Part shown: positions 41,849 to 51,573 of the stretch, in pieces
Layout: every line of letters starts with the position of its first letter
Numbering within the stretch: position 1 is the stretch's first letter
Assembly: GCF_000498575.2 (NCBI RefSeq)
Contig: NZ_AWSQ01000009.1
Span: forward strand, 421,885-485,884
Direction: 5' to 3'
Origin: Pseudomonas taeanensis MS-3
Lineage (GTDB): Bacteria > Pseudomonadota > Gammaproteobacteria > Pseudomonadales > Pseudomonadaceae
DNA: 64,000 nt
Translations under genes and position numbers: made by a program
Notes under the pieces: generated by a model
What the model was told of the DNA's origin: nothing
What the model saw: the letters and a program-made list of their open reading frames with translations, nothing else
Databases searched by the model: none

Positions 41849-43993
41849 ATGACTGACGCCATCCGTTACGCAAAAGGCCCGGACAACATCGTGGTCCTGA
41901 CCATGGACATGCCGGGCCAGAGTGCCAACACCATGAACGCGGTGTATCGCGAGGCCATGGCCGAGACCGTCGAGCGTCTGGAGGCCGAGAAAGACAGCAT
42001 CGCCGGCGTGATCATCACCTCGGCGAAGAAGACCTTCTTCGCCGGCGGCGACCTCAACGAGCTGATCAAGGTCGGCAAGGCCGACGCCAACAACTTCTAT
42101 CAGATGATCCTGCGGATCAAGGGTCAGCTGCGCCGCCTGGAAACTCTAGGCAAGCCGGTGGTGGCCGCAATCAATGGCGCGGCCCTGGGCGGCGGTTGGG
42201 AAATCTGCCTGGCCTGCCACCACCGTATCGCCTTGGACAGCTCCAGCGTGCAGCTCGGATTGCCGGAAGTGACCCTCGGCTTATTGCCGGGTGGCGGCGG
42301 TGTGGTGCGTATGGTCAGGCTGCTCGGTCTGGAAAAAGCCCTGCCTTATCTCGTCGAAGGCAAGAAGGTACGTCCGCAGGAGGCTTTGAAGGCTGGCCTG
42401 ATCCACGACATCGCCAGCGATAAGGACGAACTGCTGGTCAAGGCTCGCGCCTGGATCGCCGCCAACCCGGCGCCGATGCAACCTTGGGACACTGCCGGCT
42501 ACAAGATTCCCGGCGGCACGCCATCGAGTCCCAATGTGGCGCAGATGCTGGCCATCGCACCCTCGGTGCTGCGTGACAGGACCAAGGGCTGTTTCCCGGC
42601 GCCGGAGAAGATCATGTGCGCGGCCGTGGAAGGCGCCCAGGTCGATTTCGACACCGCGCAGATCATCGAAGCCCGCTACTTCACCGAGCTGACCACCGGG
42701 CAGGTGGCGAAGAACATGATCGGCACCTTCTGGTTCCAGCTCAATGAGATCAACGCCGGCGGCTCGCGTCCGCAAGGTTTTGCCCCTTACACCACCAGGA
42801 CGGTCGGGGTTCTCGGTGCCGGCATGATGGGCGCCGGCATTGCCTATGTCTCGGCCGCCGCCGGTATTGAGGTGGTGCTCAAGGACGTGTCCATCGCGGC
42901 GGCAGAGAAGGGCAAGGCCTACACGGCCAAGCTGCTGGAGAAGAAGGTGGCGCGCGGTCAGATGAGCGTAGAGAAGCGCGATGCTTTCCTCGCTCGCATC
43001 ACCGCCACGGACAGCGAAAGCGATTTCGCCGGCTGTGACCTGATCATCGAGGCGGTGTTCGAGGACCGTGACCTCAAGGCCAATGTCACCGCCGCGGCAG
43101 AACGGGCAGCCTTGAGCGATGCAGTGATCGCCTCAAACACCTCGACGCTACCGATCACCGGCCTGGCCACTGCGGTACAGCATCAGGACAGATTCATTGG
43201 CCTGCACTTCTTCAGCCCGGTCGACAAGATGCCGTTGGTGGAAATCATCAAGGGCCAGCAGACCAGCGACGAGACCCTGGCGCGCGGCTTCGATTACGTC
43301 ATGCAGATCAAGAAGACCCCTATCGTGGTCAATGACAGCCGCGGCTTCTTCACCTCGCGGGTGTTCGGCACCTTCACCAACGAAGGTATCGCCATGCTCG
43401 GTGAGGGTGTATCGGCGGCGATGATCGAGACCGAGGCGCGCAAGGCCGGTATGCCGGTGGGGCCGCTGGCGATCAGCGACGAAGTGTCGATGAGCCTGAT
43501 GAACCATATTCGCCAGCAGACCATCAAGGACTTGAGCGAGGAAGGTAAGGCGATTGCGCAGCACCCTGCTTACGCTGTCATCGAGCTGATGCTCAACGAG
43601 TACAAGCGCCCAGGCAAGGCCGCCGGTGGCGGTTTCTATGAATACCCGGTCGGCGGCAAGAAGCATCTCTGGCCAGAACTGAAGCGCCGTTTCGAGCAGG
43701 CCGATGCGCAAATTGCCGCGGAAGACGTGCGTGACCGCATCCTGTTCATCCAGGCCATCGAAACCGTCCGTTGCGTGGAGGAAGGCGTGCTGACCTCGGT
43801 GGCCGACGCCAATATCGGCTCGATTTTCGGCATCGGTTTCGCCGCCTGGACCGGCGGCGCGTTGCAGTTCATCAACCAGTACGGGATCAAGGACTTCGTC
43901 GCCCGCGCGCATTACCTGGCCGAGCAATACGGCGAACGCTTCCTGCCGCCGGCCTTGCTGCTGGAAAAGGCGGCTAAAGGAGAACGCTTCTAG
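41849..43993 (+). CDS. Bifunctional enoyl-CoA hydratase / 3-hydroxyacyl-CoA dehydrogenase
   Basis: 714 aa, FadB/FadJ-like. Hydratase part (about 1-300): FFAGGDLNEL, GAALGGGWEICLACHHRIA and LPEVTLGLLPGGGG with the two Glu positions. Dehydrogenase part (about 310-700): NAD motif GVLGAGMMGAGIAYV, ASNTSTLPIT and GLHFFSPVDKMPLVEII. Carries out the middle two steps of beta-oxidation; the adjacent thiolase does the last. Ends at a good terminator. Confidence 0.94.
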   Translation: MTDAIRYAKGPDNIVVLTMDMPGQSANTMNAVYREAMAETVERLEAEKDSIAGVIITSAKKTFFAGGDLNELIKVGKADANNFYQMILRIKGQLRRLETLGKPVVAAINGAALGGGWEICLACHHRIALDSSSVQLGLPEVTLGLLPGGGGVVRMVRLLGLEKALPYLVEGKKVRPQEALKAGLIHDIASDKDELLVKARAWIAANPAPMQPWDTAGYKIPGGTPSSPNVAQMLAIAPSVLRDRTKGCFPAPEKIMCAAVEGAQVDFDTAQIIEARYFTELTTGQVAKNMIGTFWFQLNEINAGGSRPQGFAPYTTRTVGVLGAGMMGAGIAYVSAAAGIEVVLKDVSIAAAEKGKAYTAKLLEKKVARGQMSVEKRDAFLARITATDSESDFAGCDLIIEAVFEDRDLKANVTAAAERAALSDAVIASNTSTLPITGLATAVQHQDRFIGLHFFSPVDKMPLVEIIKGQQTSDETLARGFDYVMQIKKTPIVVNDSRGFFTSRVFGTFTNEGIAMLGEGVSAAMIETEARKAGMPVGPLAISDEVSMSLMNHIRQQTIKDLSEEGKAIAQHPAYAVIELMLNEYKRPGKAAGGGFYEYPVGGKKHLWPELKRRFEQADAQIAAEDVRDRILFIQAIETVRCVEEGVLTSVADANIGSIFGIGFAAWTGGALQFINQYGIKDFVARAHYLAEQYGERFLPPALLLEKAAKGERF

Positions 43994-44014
43994 GGGAAGG
44001 CGTCCCGTAACGAC

Positions 44015-44042
44015 AAACCGGCTCACCTAGAGCCGGTTTTTT
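44015..44042 (+). terminator. Rho-independent terminator
   Basis: AACCGGCTC hairpin with GAGCCGGTT and T-run, 21 bases after the FadB-like stop. Confidence 0.85.
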
Positions 44043-44326
44043 ATCGTCCAGCAGATCCGAATGGCTATTGGGGATTAGGGGTATGGGAACCCGCCAACAT
44101 TGTCGTCTGGTCTGGTTCTGCACGAGGAGTGTCGCGCTACCTGCTCATCGGGTCGCGGGTCTGACCCCACTCGTCAGGCTTACAACTGCATTTGTGAAGC
44201 AGGCCGAACTTTGTCAGTGGCGGCCAGTCTGCTTGTGACAGGCTTCCGTGGCGACGGAGCTAGACTTCGATCATGTACACGGTCTACCTGAAGTTGGGGG
44301 CCGTATCGCGCCCTGGAGAGTTGTTC
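44043..44326. other. Upstream region of the first Gly-rich gene
   Basis: About 280 bases (333 counted from the FadB-like stop) with no coding support except short unsupported frames. No operator-like repeat recognised. Confidence 0.4.
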
Positions 44327-44860
<534 letters not shown>

Positions 44861-44884
44861 CCCCATGAAGTCTTTAGCTTGACG

Positions 44885-44915
44885 AAAAGCCCGGCCTTGT
44901 ACACCGGGCTTTTTC
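44885..44915 (+). terminator. Rho-independent terminator
   Basis: AAAAGCCCGG hairpin with CCGGGCTTTTT, loop CCTTGTACA, 24 bases after the Gly-rich gene. Confidence 0.85.
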
Positions 44916-45065
44916 TATGGCGCTGCGGTGTAGTGTCGAGCGTTAGTATCGATGAGCAGAATTGCTAGATAGCGCTGTCCAGCCCGTTGGAAGGCGGGTG
45001 CCGTCTGCGCCGCTACGGACGCCAGTGTCGAAATACCGGTCGGACTGCTGTTCGACTGGAGAGAC

Positions 45066-45296
45066 CTAGTCGAGGCTAAAGCGGCCCGTGCCGCTCTTGT
45101 TCGTTGGGCTGGGCGGGTTACCGATCAACTGCTTGAGTGAAACGGCCACCTGGATGTTGCGCGACATGCTCGAGTTGCACTCGATATTCCTGGCCAGAGC
45201 GCCGGCAGAACCATGGTTGAGGCCGAGCAGCGATAAGCCGTTGGTCATCAAGGCCAGGGCGGCCACGATCAATAAAGGGGTGTTTTGCAGTTTCAT
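45066..45296 (-). CDS. Small exported protein, unknown function
   Basis: 76 aa. An N-terminal hydrophobic segment (TPLLIVAALALMTNGLSLLG) acts as signal or anchor, followed by a polar tail with one Cys (NIECNSSMSRNIQVAVSL). AGGAG lies 5-6 bases before the ATG. No family recognised. Confidence 0.65.
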   Translation of the reverse strand: MKLQNTPLLIVAALALMTNGLSLLGLNHGSAGALARNIECNSSMSRNIQVAVSLKQLIGNPPSPTNKSGTGRFSLD

Positions 45297-45442
45297 GGCG
45301 CTCCTGCCAGGGGTGAGTGGTGCTGCGTTCGATCGATGTGGTTCAGCTCCTCAGCAGGGCTACGACCAGCGTGCTGATGTGCTGGGCGACTTGGCTGGGT
45401 GCCGCGTTGCCATGGCCCTGTGCGTGGCTTGCTAGGCGGGGT

Positions 45443-45640
45443 TCAACATGCTTGGCGAGCGCAAACCAGCTGTTGAATCGCCTGGCGTTCGCTCAGTTGC
45501 GTCGGCATTTTCAGGGTGGTCAACGTGCCATCGGTCAAGTGGATGACCAGCTCGGACTCGAAGCTCAAGCCATTGCCATCGAGCGTGGCGTAGGTGATGC
45601 CGTAAGCGTTCTGCTCGGCTATGGGGTGGCTGGCGTGCAT
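45443..45640 (-). CDS. Small cytoplasmic protein, unknown function
   Basis: 65 aa, starts MHASHPIAEQNAYGITYATL. Alternating strands (YATLDGNGLSFESELVIHLT DGTLTTLKM) and a short helix with two Cys at the end (LVCARQAC). AGGAG is 6 bases before the ATG. No family recognised. Confidence 0.6.
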   Translation of the reverse strand: MHASHPIAEQNAYGITYATLDGNGLSFESELVIHLTDGTLTTLKMPTQLSERQAIQQLVCARQAC

Positions 45641-45685
45641 GGCTGTCTCCTGGGTTTGGTGCGCCTTGCGGCGACGCGGATGCGT

Positions 45686-45823
45686 TTATTCGCTGGCAGG
45701 GGCTGTCGTGCTCTCGGCCCGTGCGTTCGCTGTTTTGTTGCGGGAGTACGGGTTGTCGACCTTGGCGCTACGGGTGAATGCGGAGGCGGCGAGCAGGCTG
45801 GCGATAGCGGCGAAACGGTTCAT
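45686..45823 (-). CDS. Tiny exported peptide, 45 aa
   Basis: MNRFAAIASLLAASAFTRSA start: basic residue, hydrophobic stretch, then a polar tail (KVDNPYSRNKTANARAESTT). AAGGA lies about 7 bases before the ATG. Probably a secreted or periplasmic peptide. First of three small minus-strand genes. Confidence 0.5.
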   Translation of the reverse strand: MNRFAAIASLLAASAFTRSAKVDNPYSRNKTANARAESTTAPASE

Positions 45824-46060
45824 GGCAAGTGTCCTTCTGGAGGGTGGGCGATGCCCGATGGCCAGATCATCCGCGCATGGCGTTATCGACAGAAGTGAAT
45901 GGGCGTTATGCTGACTATCGAGCGCAGTGATAGATATCTGGGCTGGGTAATCGGTCGGGTTTATGCCACGCCGATGGCGCTCCCCACTTGCCTTGCAACG
46001 TGACGCAAGGCAGGCTTGAGCACTCTAGTCACCATCATCCGCGTTTCAGGTATCCGCCTC

Positions 46061-46789
46061 ATGCCGCTGCAGATTTGCATTCTGGAAACTGACATTCTTC
46101 GTCCCGAACTGATCGACCAGTACCAAGGCTATGGTCGTATGTTCGAACAGCTCTTCGCTCATCAGCCGATTGCTGCCGAGTTCACCGTGTACAACGTGAT
46201 GCAGGGCAACTACCCACCGGCCAGCGAGCACTACGACGCCTACCTGGTCACGGGCAGCAAGGCTGACTCGTTCGGCAGCGATCCGTGGATCGAAACCCTC
46301 AAGACCTATCTGCTTGAACGCTATGCCCACGGCGACAAACTGCTGGGCATCTGTTTCGGTCATCAGTTGCTGGCGCTGTTGCTCGGTGGCAAGGCCGAGC
46401 GTGCCGAGCAGGGTTGGGGTGTGGGCACTCATCGTTATCGTCTGGCGCACCAGCCGGCTTGGATGAGTCCTGTGCTGGAGGAGTTGACCCTGTTGATCAG
46501 CCACCAGGACCAGGTCACTCAGTTGCCGGAAAATGCCACGCTGCTGGCATCCAGCGAGTTCTGCCCAATCGCTGCCTACTGCATCAATGATCAGGTGCTG
46601 TGTTTCCAGGGCCACCCGGAATTCATCCACGACTATTCGAAAGAGTTGCTGGAAATTCGTCAGCAACACATTGGCGAGCCGGCCTACCGCAAGGGCGTGG
46701 ACAGCCTGCAGCATGCTCACCAGGGGCACACGGTGGGTGAGTGGATGATGCGCTTCGTCGCCCACGGCAAGCAGGGCCTGGATCTTTAG
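46061..46789 (+). CDS. Class I glutamine amidotransferase-like protein
   Basis: 242 aa from ATG 46061 (MPLQICILETD). Nucleophile Cys in LLGICFGHQLLALLLGG (near residue 97) and His/Glu in CFQGHPEFIHDY. GuaA-like GATase1 group, often annotated as a GMP-synthase-like amidotransferase, but without a synthase domain. Follows, with an intervening region, the small-gene cluster on the opposite strand; terminator downstream. Confidence 0.88.
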   Translation: MPLQICILETDILRPELIDQYQGYGRMFEQLFAHQPIAAEFTVYNVMQGNYPPASEHYDAYLVTGSKADSFGSDPWIETLKTYLLERYAHGDKLLGICFGHQLLALLLGGKAERAEQGWGVGTHRYRLAHQPAWMSPVLEELTLLISHQDQVTQLPENATLLASSEFCPIAAYCINDQVLCFQGHPEFIHDYSKELLEIRQQHIGEPAYRKGVDSLQHAHQGHTVGEWMMRFVAHGKQGLDL

Positions 46790-46801
46790 GCGGGTCCGAC
46801 G

Positions 46802-46834
46802 AAAGCCTGGCATTGCTGCAATGCCGGGCTTTTT
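46802..46834 (+). terminator. Rho-independent terminator
   Basis: AAAGCCTGGCATT / AATGCCGGGCTTTTT hairpin, loop GCTGC, one internal mismatch; 13 bases after the amidotransferase stop. Confidence 0.8.
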
Positions 46835-46854
46835 ACTGGGATTCGGCTAGCCTC

Positions 46855-46907
46855 GTAGCCCGGATAAAATCCGGGGCGGCGTTGCTCCCGGATTTCATCC
46901 GGGCTGC
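46855..46907. repeat. Palindromic intergenic repeat (CCCGGAT type)
   Basis: GTAGCCCGGATAAAATCCGG and, 12 bases on, CCCGGATTTCATCCGGGCTGC. A second class of repeat common between pseudomonad genes, different from the GGAGCCAGCTTGCTGGC class. Confidence 0.7.
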
Positions 46908-46977
46908 GGCGGCGCATTCGGTGTTGAGTATCTGTGTAAGTCCCGCATTGGCCGGGCTGTTCCGGTCTAGCTGGTGT

Positions 46978-47703
46978 TCAGGCGGCGCGTGCCAATTCCT
47001 CATCCATGGCATTGATGCACTGTTGCATCTGCGCACGGCAATCGAGCATCAGTTGGGGCAGGTCGTCCAGTTTCAGGCCGGCGGTGGGGATTGCCGGTAA
47101 TGAACGAATCATGATGTTGCCGCTGTTCCAGCGGTTCAGGCGAATGTGCTTGGCGTAACTGCTGGCACACACCGGGATGATTGGTACGCCGGCGGCAATC
47201 GCCATCTGGAAGGCGCCTTTCTTGAAGGGCAAGATATCTTCGCCGAGGTTGCGCGTGCCTTCCGGGAACACCCAGATCGAGGTGTTCTTGTGCTTGAGGG
47301 TGCCGGTGGTGGTGAGCATGGCTCGCTTGGCCTTGAGTGCGTTACCGCGGTCGAGCAAGACGTTACCAGCCAACCAATAGAGCTGGCCGAAAAAGGGTAC
47401 CCATTTCAGGCTTTTCTTGCCGATGCTGACCGTGCGATGCGGCACCACTCGCCCGAGAACGTAAAGATCGTAGTTGGACTGGTGGTTGGCGACTATGACG
47501 CAGGCGCTCCTGTGCGCCAGCAGCGATTCGACGTCGGTCTTCAGTTTCAGGCGTAACAGCCAGAGTGCCGGCAATGAGTAGAGGCGGGCGCACAGGCGGC
47601 TGTTATCGGGATTGAACGGGCGGCTCAGGCCGAGAAATAGACCGAGGAAACCCGCGAGGATAAAGTGCACGGCCATCGCCAGCATGCGTAGAAAAAAAAG
47701 CAT
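46978..47703 (-). CDS. plsC: 1-acyl-glycerol-3-phosphate acyltransferase (PlsC family)
   Basis: 241 aa. Acyltransferase motifs: NHQSNYD (HX4D) near residue 73, FPEGTRN near residue 146 and VPIIPVC. N-terminal hydrophobic anchor (MLAMAVHFILAGFLGLFLGL). Transfers an acyl chain to lysophosphatidate at the inner membrane. Pseudomonads have several PlsC-type proteins, so whether this is the main one is uncertain. Confidence 0.88.
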   Translation of the reverse strand: MLFFLRMLAMAVHFILAGFLGLFLGLSRPFNPDNSRLCARLYSLPALWLLRLKLKTDVESLLAHRSACVIVANHQSNYDLYVLGRVVPHRTVSIGKKSLKWVPFFGQLYWLAGNVLLDRGNALKAKRAMLTTTGTLKHKNTSIWVFPEGTRNLGEDILPFKKGAFQMAIAAGVPIIPVCASSYAKHIRLNRWNSGNIMIRSLPAIPTAGLKLDDLPQLMLDCRAQMQQCINAMDEELARAA

Positions 47704-47889
47704 TAGTTACGCCCGCCAGATCAAAGGGCGCGCAGTGTACGGGCGTACACTGTTTCCGGCAAATGGCGTTGATCGGAGGCCATTGCCGGCGATTCTGCAG
47801 TGTTTCGCGGGGGCGGATCGAACGAGCGCCCAGCCACTCGCACGTTCAACTCCGTGATGCATGGCCGCCCAGCGAGGGCGGCCACAGGT

Positions 47890-49770
47890 TCACACCTTGA
47901 AGCGGCTCAGCAAGCGGTCCTGTTGCCCCACTTGGTCGACCATAACCGCACATTGCTGCACTTGCTGTTCGGCCCCGCTGGCAACTTCATGGCTGATGTC
48001 GCGGATGTTGGTGGTGTTGCGATTGATCTCTTCGGTGGTGGCGCTCTGTTCCTCTGCAGCAGTGGCGATCTGCAAGTTCATGTCGTTGATGCGGGTGATC
48101 GCCTCGCGGATGCGCCCCAGCATGTCGTTGGCGGCGCTGGCCTCGTCAGCCGTTTTGCTGGCAGTGGCGCGGCTGTGCTGCATGCGCGTCTCGGCTTGCT
48201 TCACTCCAGTCTGCAGTTGGTCGATCATCTGGCGGATTTCCTGGGTCGACTGCTGGGTGCGCGAGGCCAGCGAACGCACTTCATCGGCCACTACCGCGAA
48301 GCCACGACCCGACTCGCCAGCGCGCGCCGCCTCAATTGCGGCATTGAGCGCGAGCAGGTTGGTCTGGTCGGCGATGCTGGTGATCACCGACAGGATCGAT
48401 TCGATGCTGTGACTGAGCTTGGCCAGCTCGTTGATCGACTGGCTGGTGTCGTCCATCTCATCGGCCAGGCGCTTGATCGCTGCAGTGGACTGCGAAACCA
48501 CGGTGACGCCGTTCTCGGTTTCCTGGTCGGCGGCGATGGCGGCTTGAGCGGCGGCCTGAGCGTTGCGCGCAACTTCTTCGGCGGTGGAGGCCATTTCCTG
48601 CATGGCAGTGGCCAGTTGGTCCAGTTCCAGCAGCTGTTGTTGCAGGCGGTTAGCCGACTGGTCTGCCTCATTGGAGGTCAGCGTGGTGCTTGCTCTGACC
48701 TGACGGGAACTGCTCATCACATCGCCAATCAGGCTCTGCAGGTTCTGTAGAAAACTATTGAACTCGCGCTCGACCAGGGCGATCTCATCATTGCCCTGAG
48801 CCGGCAGGCGGCGGGTGAGATCGCCTTCGCCGCGGTTGATTTCGTTCAGCGAACTGTGCAGGTTGGCCAGGGGTTTAAGCAGCCGGCTCATCAGTGCGAC
48901 CAGCAACAGCAGGCTTAGCGCCACACCGATCAAGGTGCCCACCGCGGCACTCCAGCTCAGGGCGTTGGCTTCGCTCATTACTTTGGCTTCATCGAGTACC
49001 ACACCGATATACCAATCCATACCGTTGAGGTTGCTCAGCGGGGTGAAGGACACCAGCAGGTCTTTGCCACCGCCGGCAATGGCGGTCACGTTCTGGTTCA
49101 GGGCAGGGCTCTTGCCGTCGAACAGGGTGTTGAAGGATTTGCCGTTCAGGCTGGTATCCGGATGCGAGATGATGTTGCCGTTGCGCGCGAGAAGAAACGC
49201 GTAACCCGCACCGTTGAAGTTCAGGGTGTTAATGGTGTCAGAGATGGTCTTGAGGCTGATGTCGCCACCGAACGCACCCTGGAACCGGCCTTGATCGCTC
49301 AGCTTGGCAACGGCGGAGATCAGAATCTCACCGGTGGCGGCGTCCGGGTAAGGCTCGGTCAGCATCGCATGACTGGCGGACTTTGCCACTGGATACCAGG
49401 GGCGCTGCCGAGCATCCCAACCGGTTGGATTCCAGCTGGGGTCATTGGTGATGCGATTACCGTCGCTATCCAGTCCACCGAAAATTAGCAGAAACTGCTG
49501 TTTGAGGATGGGTTGGTCAAATACCTGCTGGATCTGTTCTTCGCTGAATTGGCTGTCGATAGTTTGCGCCATCATGTCGATCAACTGCAGCTTACCGTTC
49601 AACCAGTTCTCAATCTGTCGAGCCAGAGCGCCACTCGCATCATTAATGCTTGAGGCGGCTTGTTCGCTCAAGCTGGAACGAACCTGGCTGACTTGGACAA
49701 ACGAAAGCAGGCTGGTGGTGAGAAACAGCACCGTTGCTGCTGCTAGGCCCACTTTATGAGCAATCTTCAT
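47890..49770 (-). CDS. Methyl-accepting chemotaxis protein, dCache type
   Basis: 626 aa. TM1 (about 8-28), periplasmic dCache domain (about 30-270), TM2 (about 275-297), HAMP, and a signalling domain whose tip reads ERAARAGESGRGFAVVADEVRSLA-like (IEAARAGESGRGFAVVADEV). The ligand domain has Arg123-Pro-Trp125-Tyr126, Tyr141-Pro-Asp143 and Asp170, spaced as in amino-acid-binding dCache receptors such as PctA; the usual first Tyr is Phe97. Ligand prediction is therefore amino acids, but not certain. Lone gene, divergent from nothing nearby on its 5' side. Confidence 0.92.
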   Translation of the reverse strand: MKIAHKVGLAAATVLFLTTSLLSFVQVSQVRSSLSEQAASSINDASGALARQIENWLNGKLQLIDMMAQTIDSQFSEEQIQQVFDQPILKQQFLLIFGGLDSDGNRITNDPSWNPTGWDARQRPWYPVAKSASHAMLTEPYPDAATGEILISAVAKLSDQGRFQGAFGGDISLKTISDTINTLNFNGAGYAFLLARNGNIISHPDTSLNGKSFNTLFDGKSPALNQNVTAIAGGGKDLLVSFTPLSNLNGMDWYIGVVLDEAKVMSEANALSWSAAVGTLIGVALSLLLLVALMSRLLKPLANLHSSLNEINRGEGDLTRRLPAQGNDEIALVEREFNSFLQNLQSLIGDVMSSSRQVRASTTLTSNEADQSANRLQQQLLELDQLATAMQEMASTAEEVARNAQAAAQAAIAADQETENGVTVVSQSTAAIKRLADEMDDTSQSINELAKLSHSIESILSVITSIADQTNLLALNAAIEAARAGESGRGFAVVADEVRSLASRTQQSTQEIRQMIDQLQTGVKQAETRMQHSRATASKTADEASAANDMLGRIREAITRINDMNLQIATAAEEQSATTEEINRNTTNIRDISHEVASGAEQQVQQCAVMVDQVGQQDRLLSRFKV

Positions 49771-50270
49771 ACGCGCATGTTCCTTGTTATTAGGTCGGCC
49801 ACCCTGACGGCTGGGGGCGCGATTCTATACGACTAAAGGCTAGGTTCTTGATGTGATCGGCAGGCGACAGGTTTTCTTGATGAACCGCCGGTCGCTGTTC
49901 GACGAGCGGCGTAGCGGTAGCCTGAGATGATAAATATCTGCGCAGGCGGGGCGAGTTGATAGAGCCAGTAACTGGGGGCTGATGGGGCGAGCATCTGACG
50001 TTGACCGGCAAGGGGCAAGTTCGGGTATGGGGCGCTTCTGCGCATAAAGCAAAGACTGTCGCACGCTCCTGGGTCTTGAAGGCTTCACCAAGCGTCCGCC
50101 TGATGAGACTCGCGTCGCTGCCAGTGCTTCGCAGGTTCAGGTCTTTGGCCGTTGGTCGCATGCCTCCAGGGGAATGAAATCTTTAGTAACACCCAGTGTT
50201 CAAACACTAGGCACGGTTGCGGTCCTGCAACCCATGCTGCTGCTTTCTATCTCTTGATAGGAGTTATCTG
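49771..50270. other. 500-base upstream region of the second Gly-rich gene
   Basis: Frames on the minus strand (for example 49790-50161) have no protein-like character. A short inverted repeat AGTGTT-CA-AACACT lies at 50195-50208, about 60 bases before the Gly-rich start; it could be a regulator site but is short. Otherwise nothing recognised. Confidence 0.4.
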
Positions 50271-50795
50271 ATGTTGATCAAGAAGAGTTTTTTTATCGCG
50301 TCCGTATGTGCCCTGGTATTTGCCTCGGCTGCGTTTGCGCCCATCAGTGTTTCCTGGGTTTCCAGTGCTTATGCCAAAGAAGGTGGCAGTGGTGGCAGTG
50401 GTGGCGGAGGTGGCGGTGGCCACGGTGGAGATGGTGGTGGTCGAGGCGACGGTGGCGGCCACGGAGGTCGTGGCGGTGACGGCGACGGAGGTGGCCACGG
50501 TGGTCGTGATGGCGACGGTGGTGGACATGGGCGTGGTGGTGATGGTCATGCCGGTCGAGGCGATAACAGTGGCCCGGGCAGTGCCAACTCGGGGCGTGAT
50601 GCGGAGCACGGTGAGGACCACGGCAGGAACCGCGGCGCGGACCATGACGATGATGGTGAGCATGAAGCTGCCGAGCACGTAGGTAGGGAGGCCGATCATG
50701 AAGGAGCCGAACATGTCGGTCGTGAAGCCGATCATAGGGATGACGGATTTGGCGACGGCAACGGTGCTATGAACACAGGCGTCATCAGTAACTGA
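50271..50795 (+). CDS. Exported Gly/His-rich low-complexity protein B
   Basis: 174 aa from ATG 50271 (MLIKKSFFIAS), with TAGGAG 7 bases upstream. A signal peptide ends near VSSAYAKEGG. Then long Gly/His/Asp repeats (GGHGGDGGGRGDGGGHGGRG), a Glu/His/Asp region, and two copies of HVGREADH near the C-terminus. Paralog of the protein at 44327. Predicted secreted, intrinsically disordered, possibly metal-binding; function unknown. Confidence 0.75.
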   Translation: MLIKKSFFIASVCALVFASAAFAPISVSWVSSAYAKEGGSGGSGGGGGGGHGGDGGGRGDGGGHGGRGGDGDGGGHGGRDGDGGGHGRGGDGHAGRGDNSGPGSANSGRDAEHGEDHGRNRGADHDDDGEHEAAEHVGREADHEGAEHVGREADHRDDGFGDGNGAMNTGVISN

Positions 50796-50838
50796 GATAA
50801 GGCTGTAGCCTGCCCATCTAGTTGTCTTCCCTAATAAT

Positions 50839-50866
50839 GAAAAGCCCGGATTCCGTCCGGGCTTTT
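50839..50866. terminator. Rho-independent terminator, shared by convergent genes
   Basis: AAAAGCCCGGA / TCCGGGCTTTT hairpin with loop TTCCG, between the Gly-rich gene (plus) and the crotonase gene (minus). Confidence 0.85.
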
Positions 50867-50883
50867 ACGTTTTTGGCTAGAGT

Positions 50884-51573
50884 TCAGACCAGTTGCTGTT
50901 GATCCAGCTCAATGGCTTTGTCGAGGGTTTCCAGCAGCGCCTTGCGCACTTTCAGCTTGGTATTCTTGTGCGCGGTCATGTTGATCTTCTTCATCTGCTG
51001 GGCGACCGCTTGAGCGCTGGCCAGCAATTGTTCGGCCGGCACTACCTTATCGAGGAAGCCGGCGTCCACGGCGCCTTGTGGATCGAACATCTCGCCATTG
51101 ATCACCGAGCGATGAAACGCAGACTTGCGCAGCCGGTCGCGCGCCAGTTCGATACCGACATGGTGCATGGTCATACCGATTTGCACTTCATTCAGACCGA
51201 TGCTGAATGCGCCTTCTACGCCGATCCGGTAGTCAGCCGAGAGCAGGATGAACGCACCCTTGGCAACCGCATGGCCACCGCAGGCGACGATGATCGGAAA
51301 CGGATGCGCGAGCATGCGTCGTGCCAGGGTCGAGCCGGCGGCAACCAGTTTGACTGCGTTCTGCGGGCCGGAGGTCATCACCTTCAGGTCGTAACCACCG
51401 GAAAGGATGCCTGGTTGGCCGGTGATGATGACGATGGCCTTGTCCTGTTCGGCGCGATCCAATGCGGCATTGAAGGCGGCGATCACATCGGGAGAAATGG
51501 CGTTCACCTTGCCGTTACTCAGGGTCAGGGTGGCAATGCCGTCATCGAATTGGTAGCTGATCAGGTCACTCAT
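50884..51573 (-). CDS. Crotonase/enoyl-CoA hydratase family protein
   Basis: 229 aa. Crotonase fold: oxyanion-hole strands GILSGGYDLKVM and ACGGHAVAKGAFILLSADYRIG, then IGLNEVQIGMTMHHVGIEL with a Glu at a usual catalytic position. Somewhat shorter than typical hydratases (about 260). Single gene, so the acyl-CoA substrate is not indicated. Confidence 0.88.
   Translation of the reverse strand: MSDLISYQFDDGIATLTLSNGKVNAISPDVIAAFNAALDRAEQDKAIVIITGQPGILSGGYDLKVMTSGPQNAVKLVAAGSTLARRMLAHPFPIIVACGGHAVAKGAFILLSADYRIGVEGAFSIGLNEVQIGMTMHHVGIELARDRLRKSAFHRSVINGEMFDPQGAVDAGFLDKVVPAEQLLASAQAVAQQMKKINMTAHKNTKLKVRKALLETLDKAIELDQQQLV

Noticed and set aside
50195..50208. AGTGTT-CA-AACACT as a regulator operator
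   Set aside because: Six-base arms only and no copy before the paralogous gene; too weak to claim.
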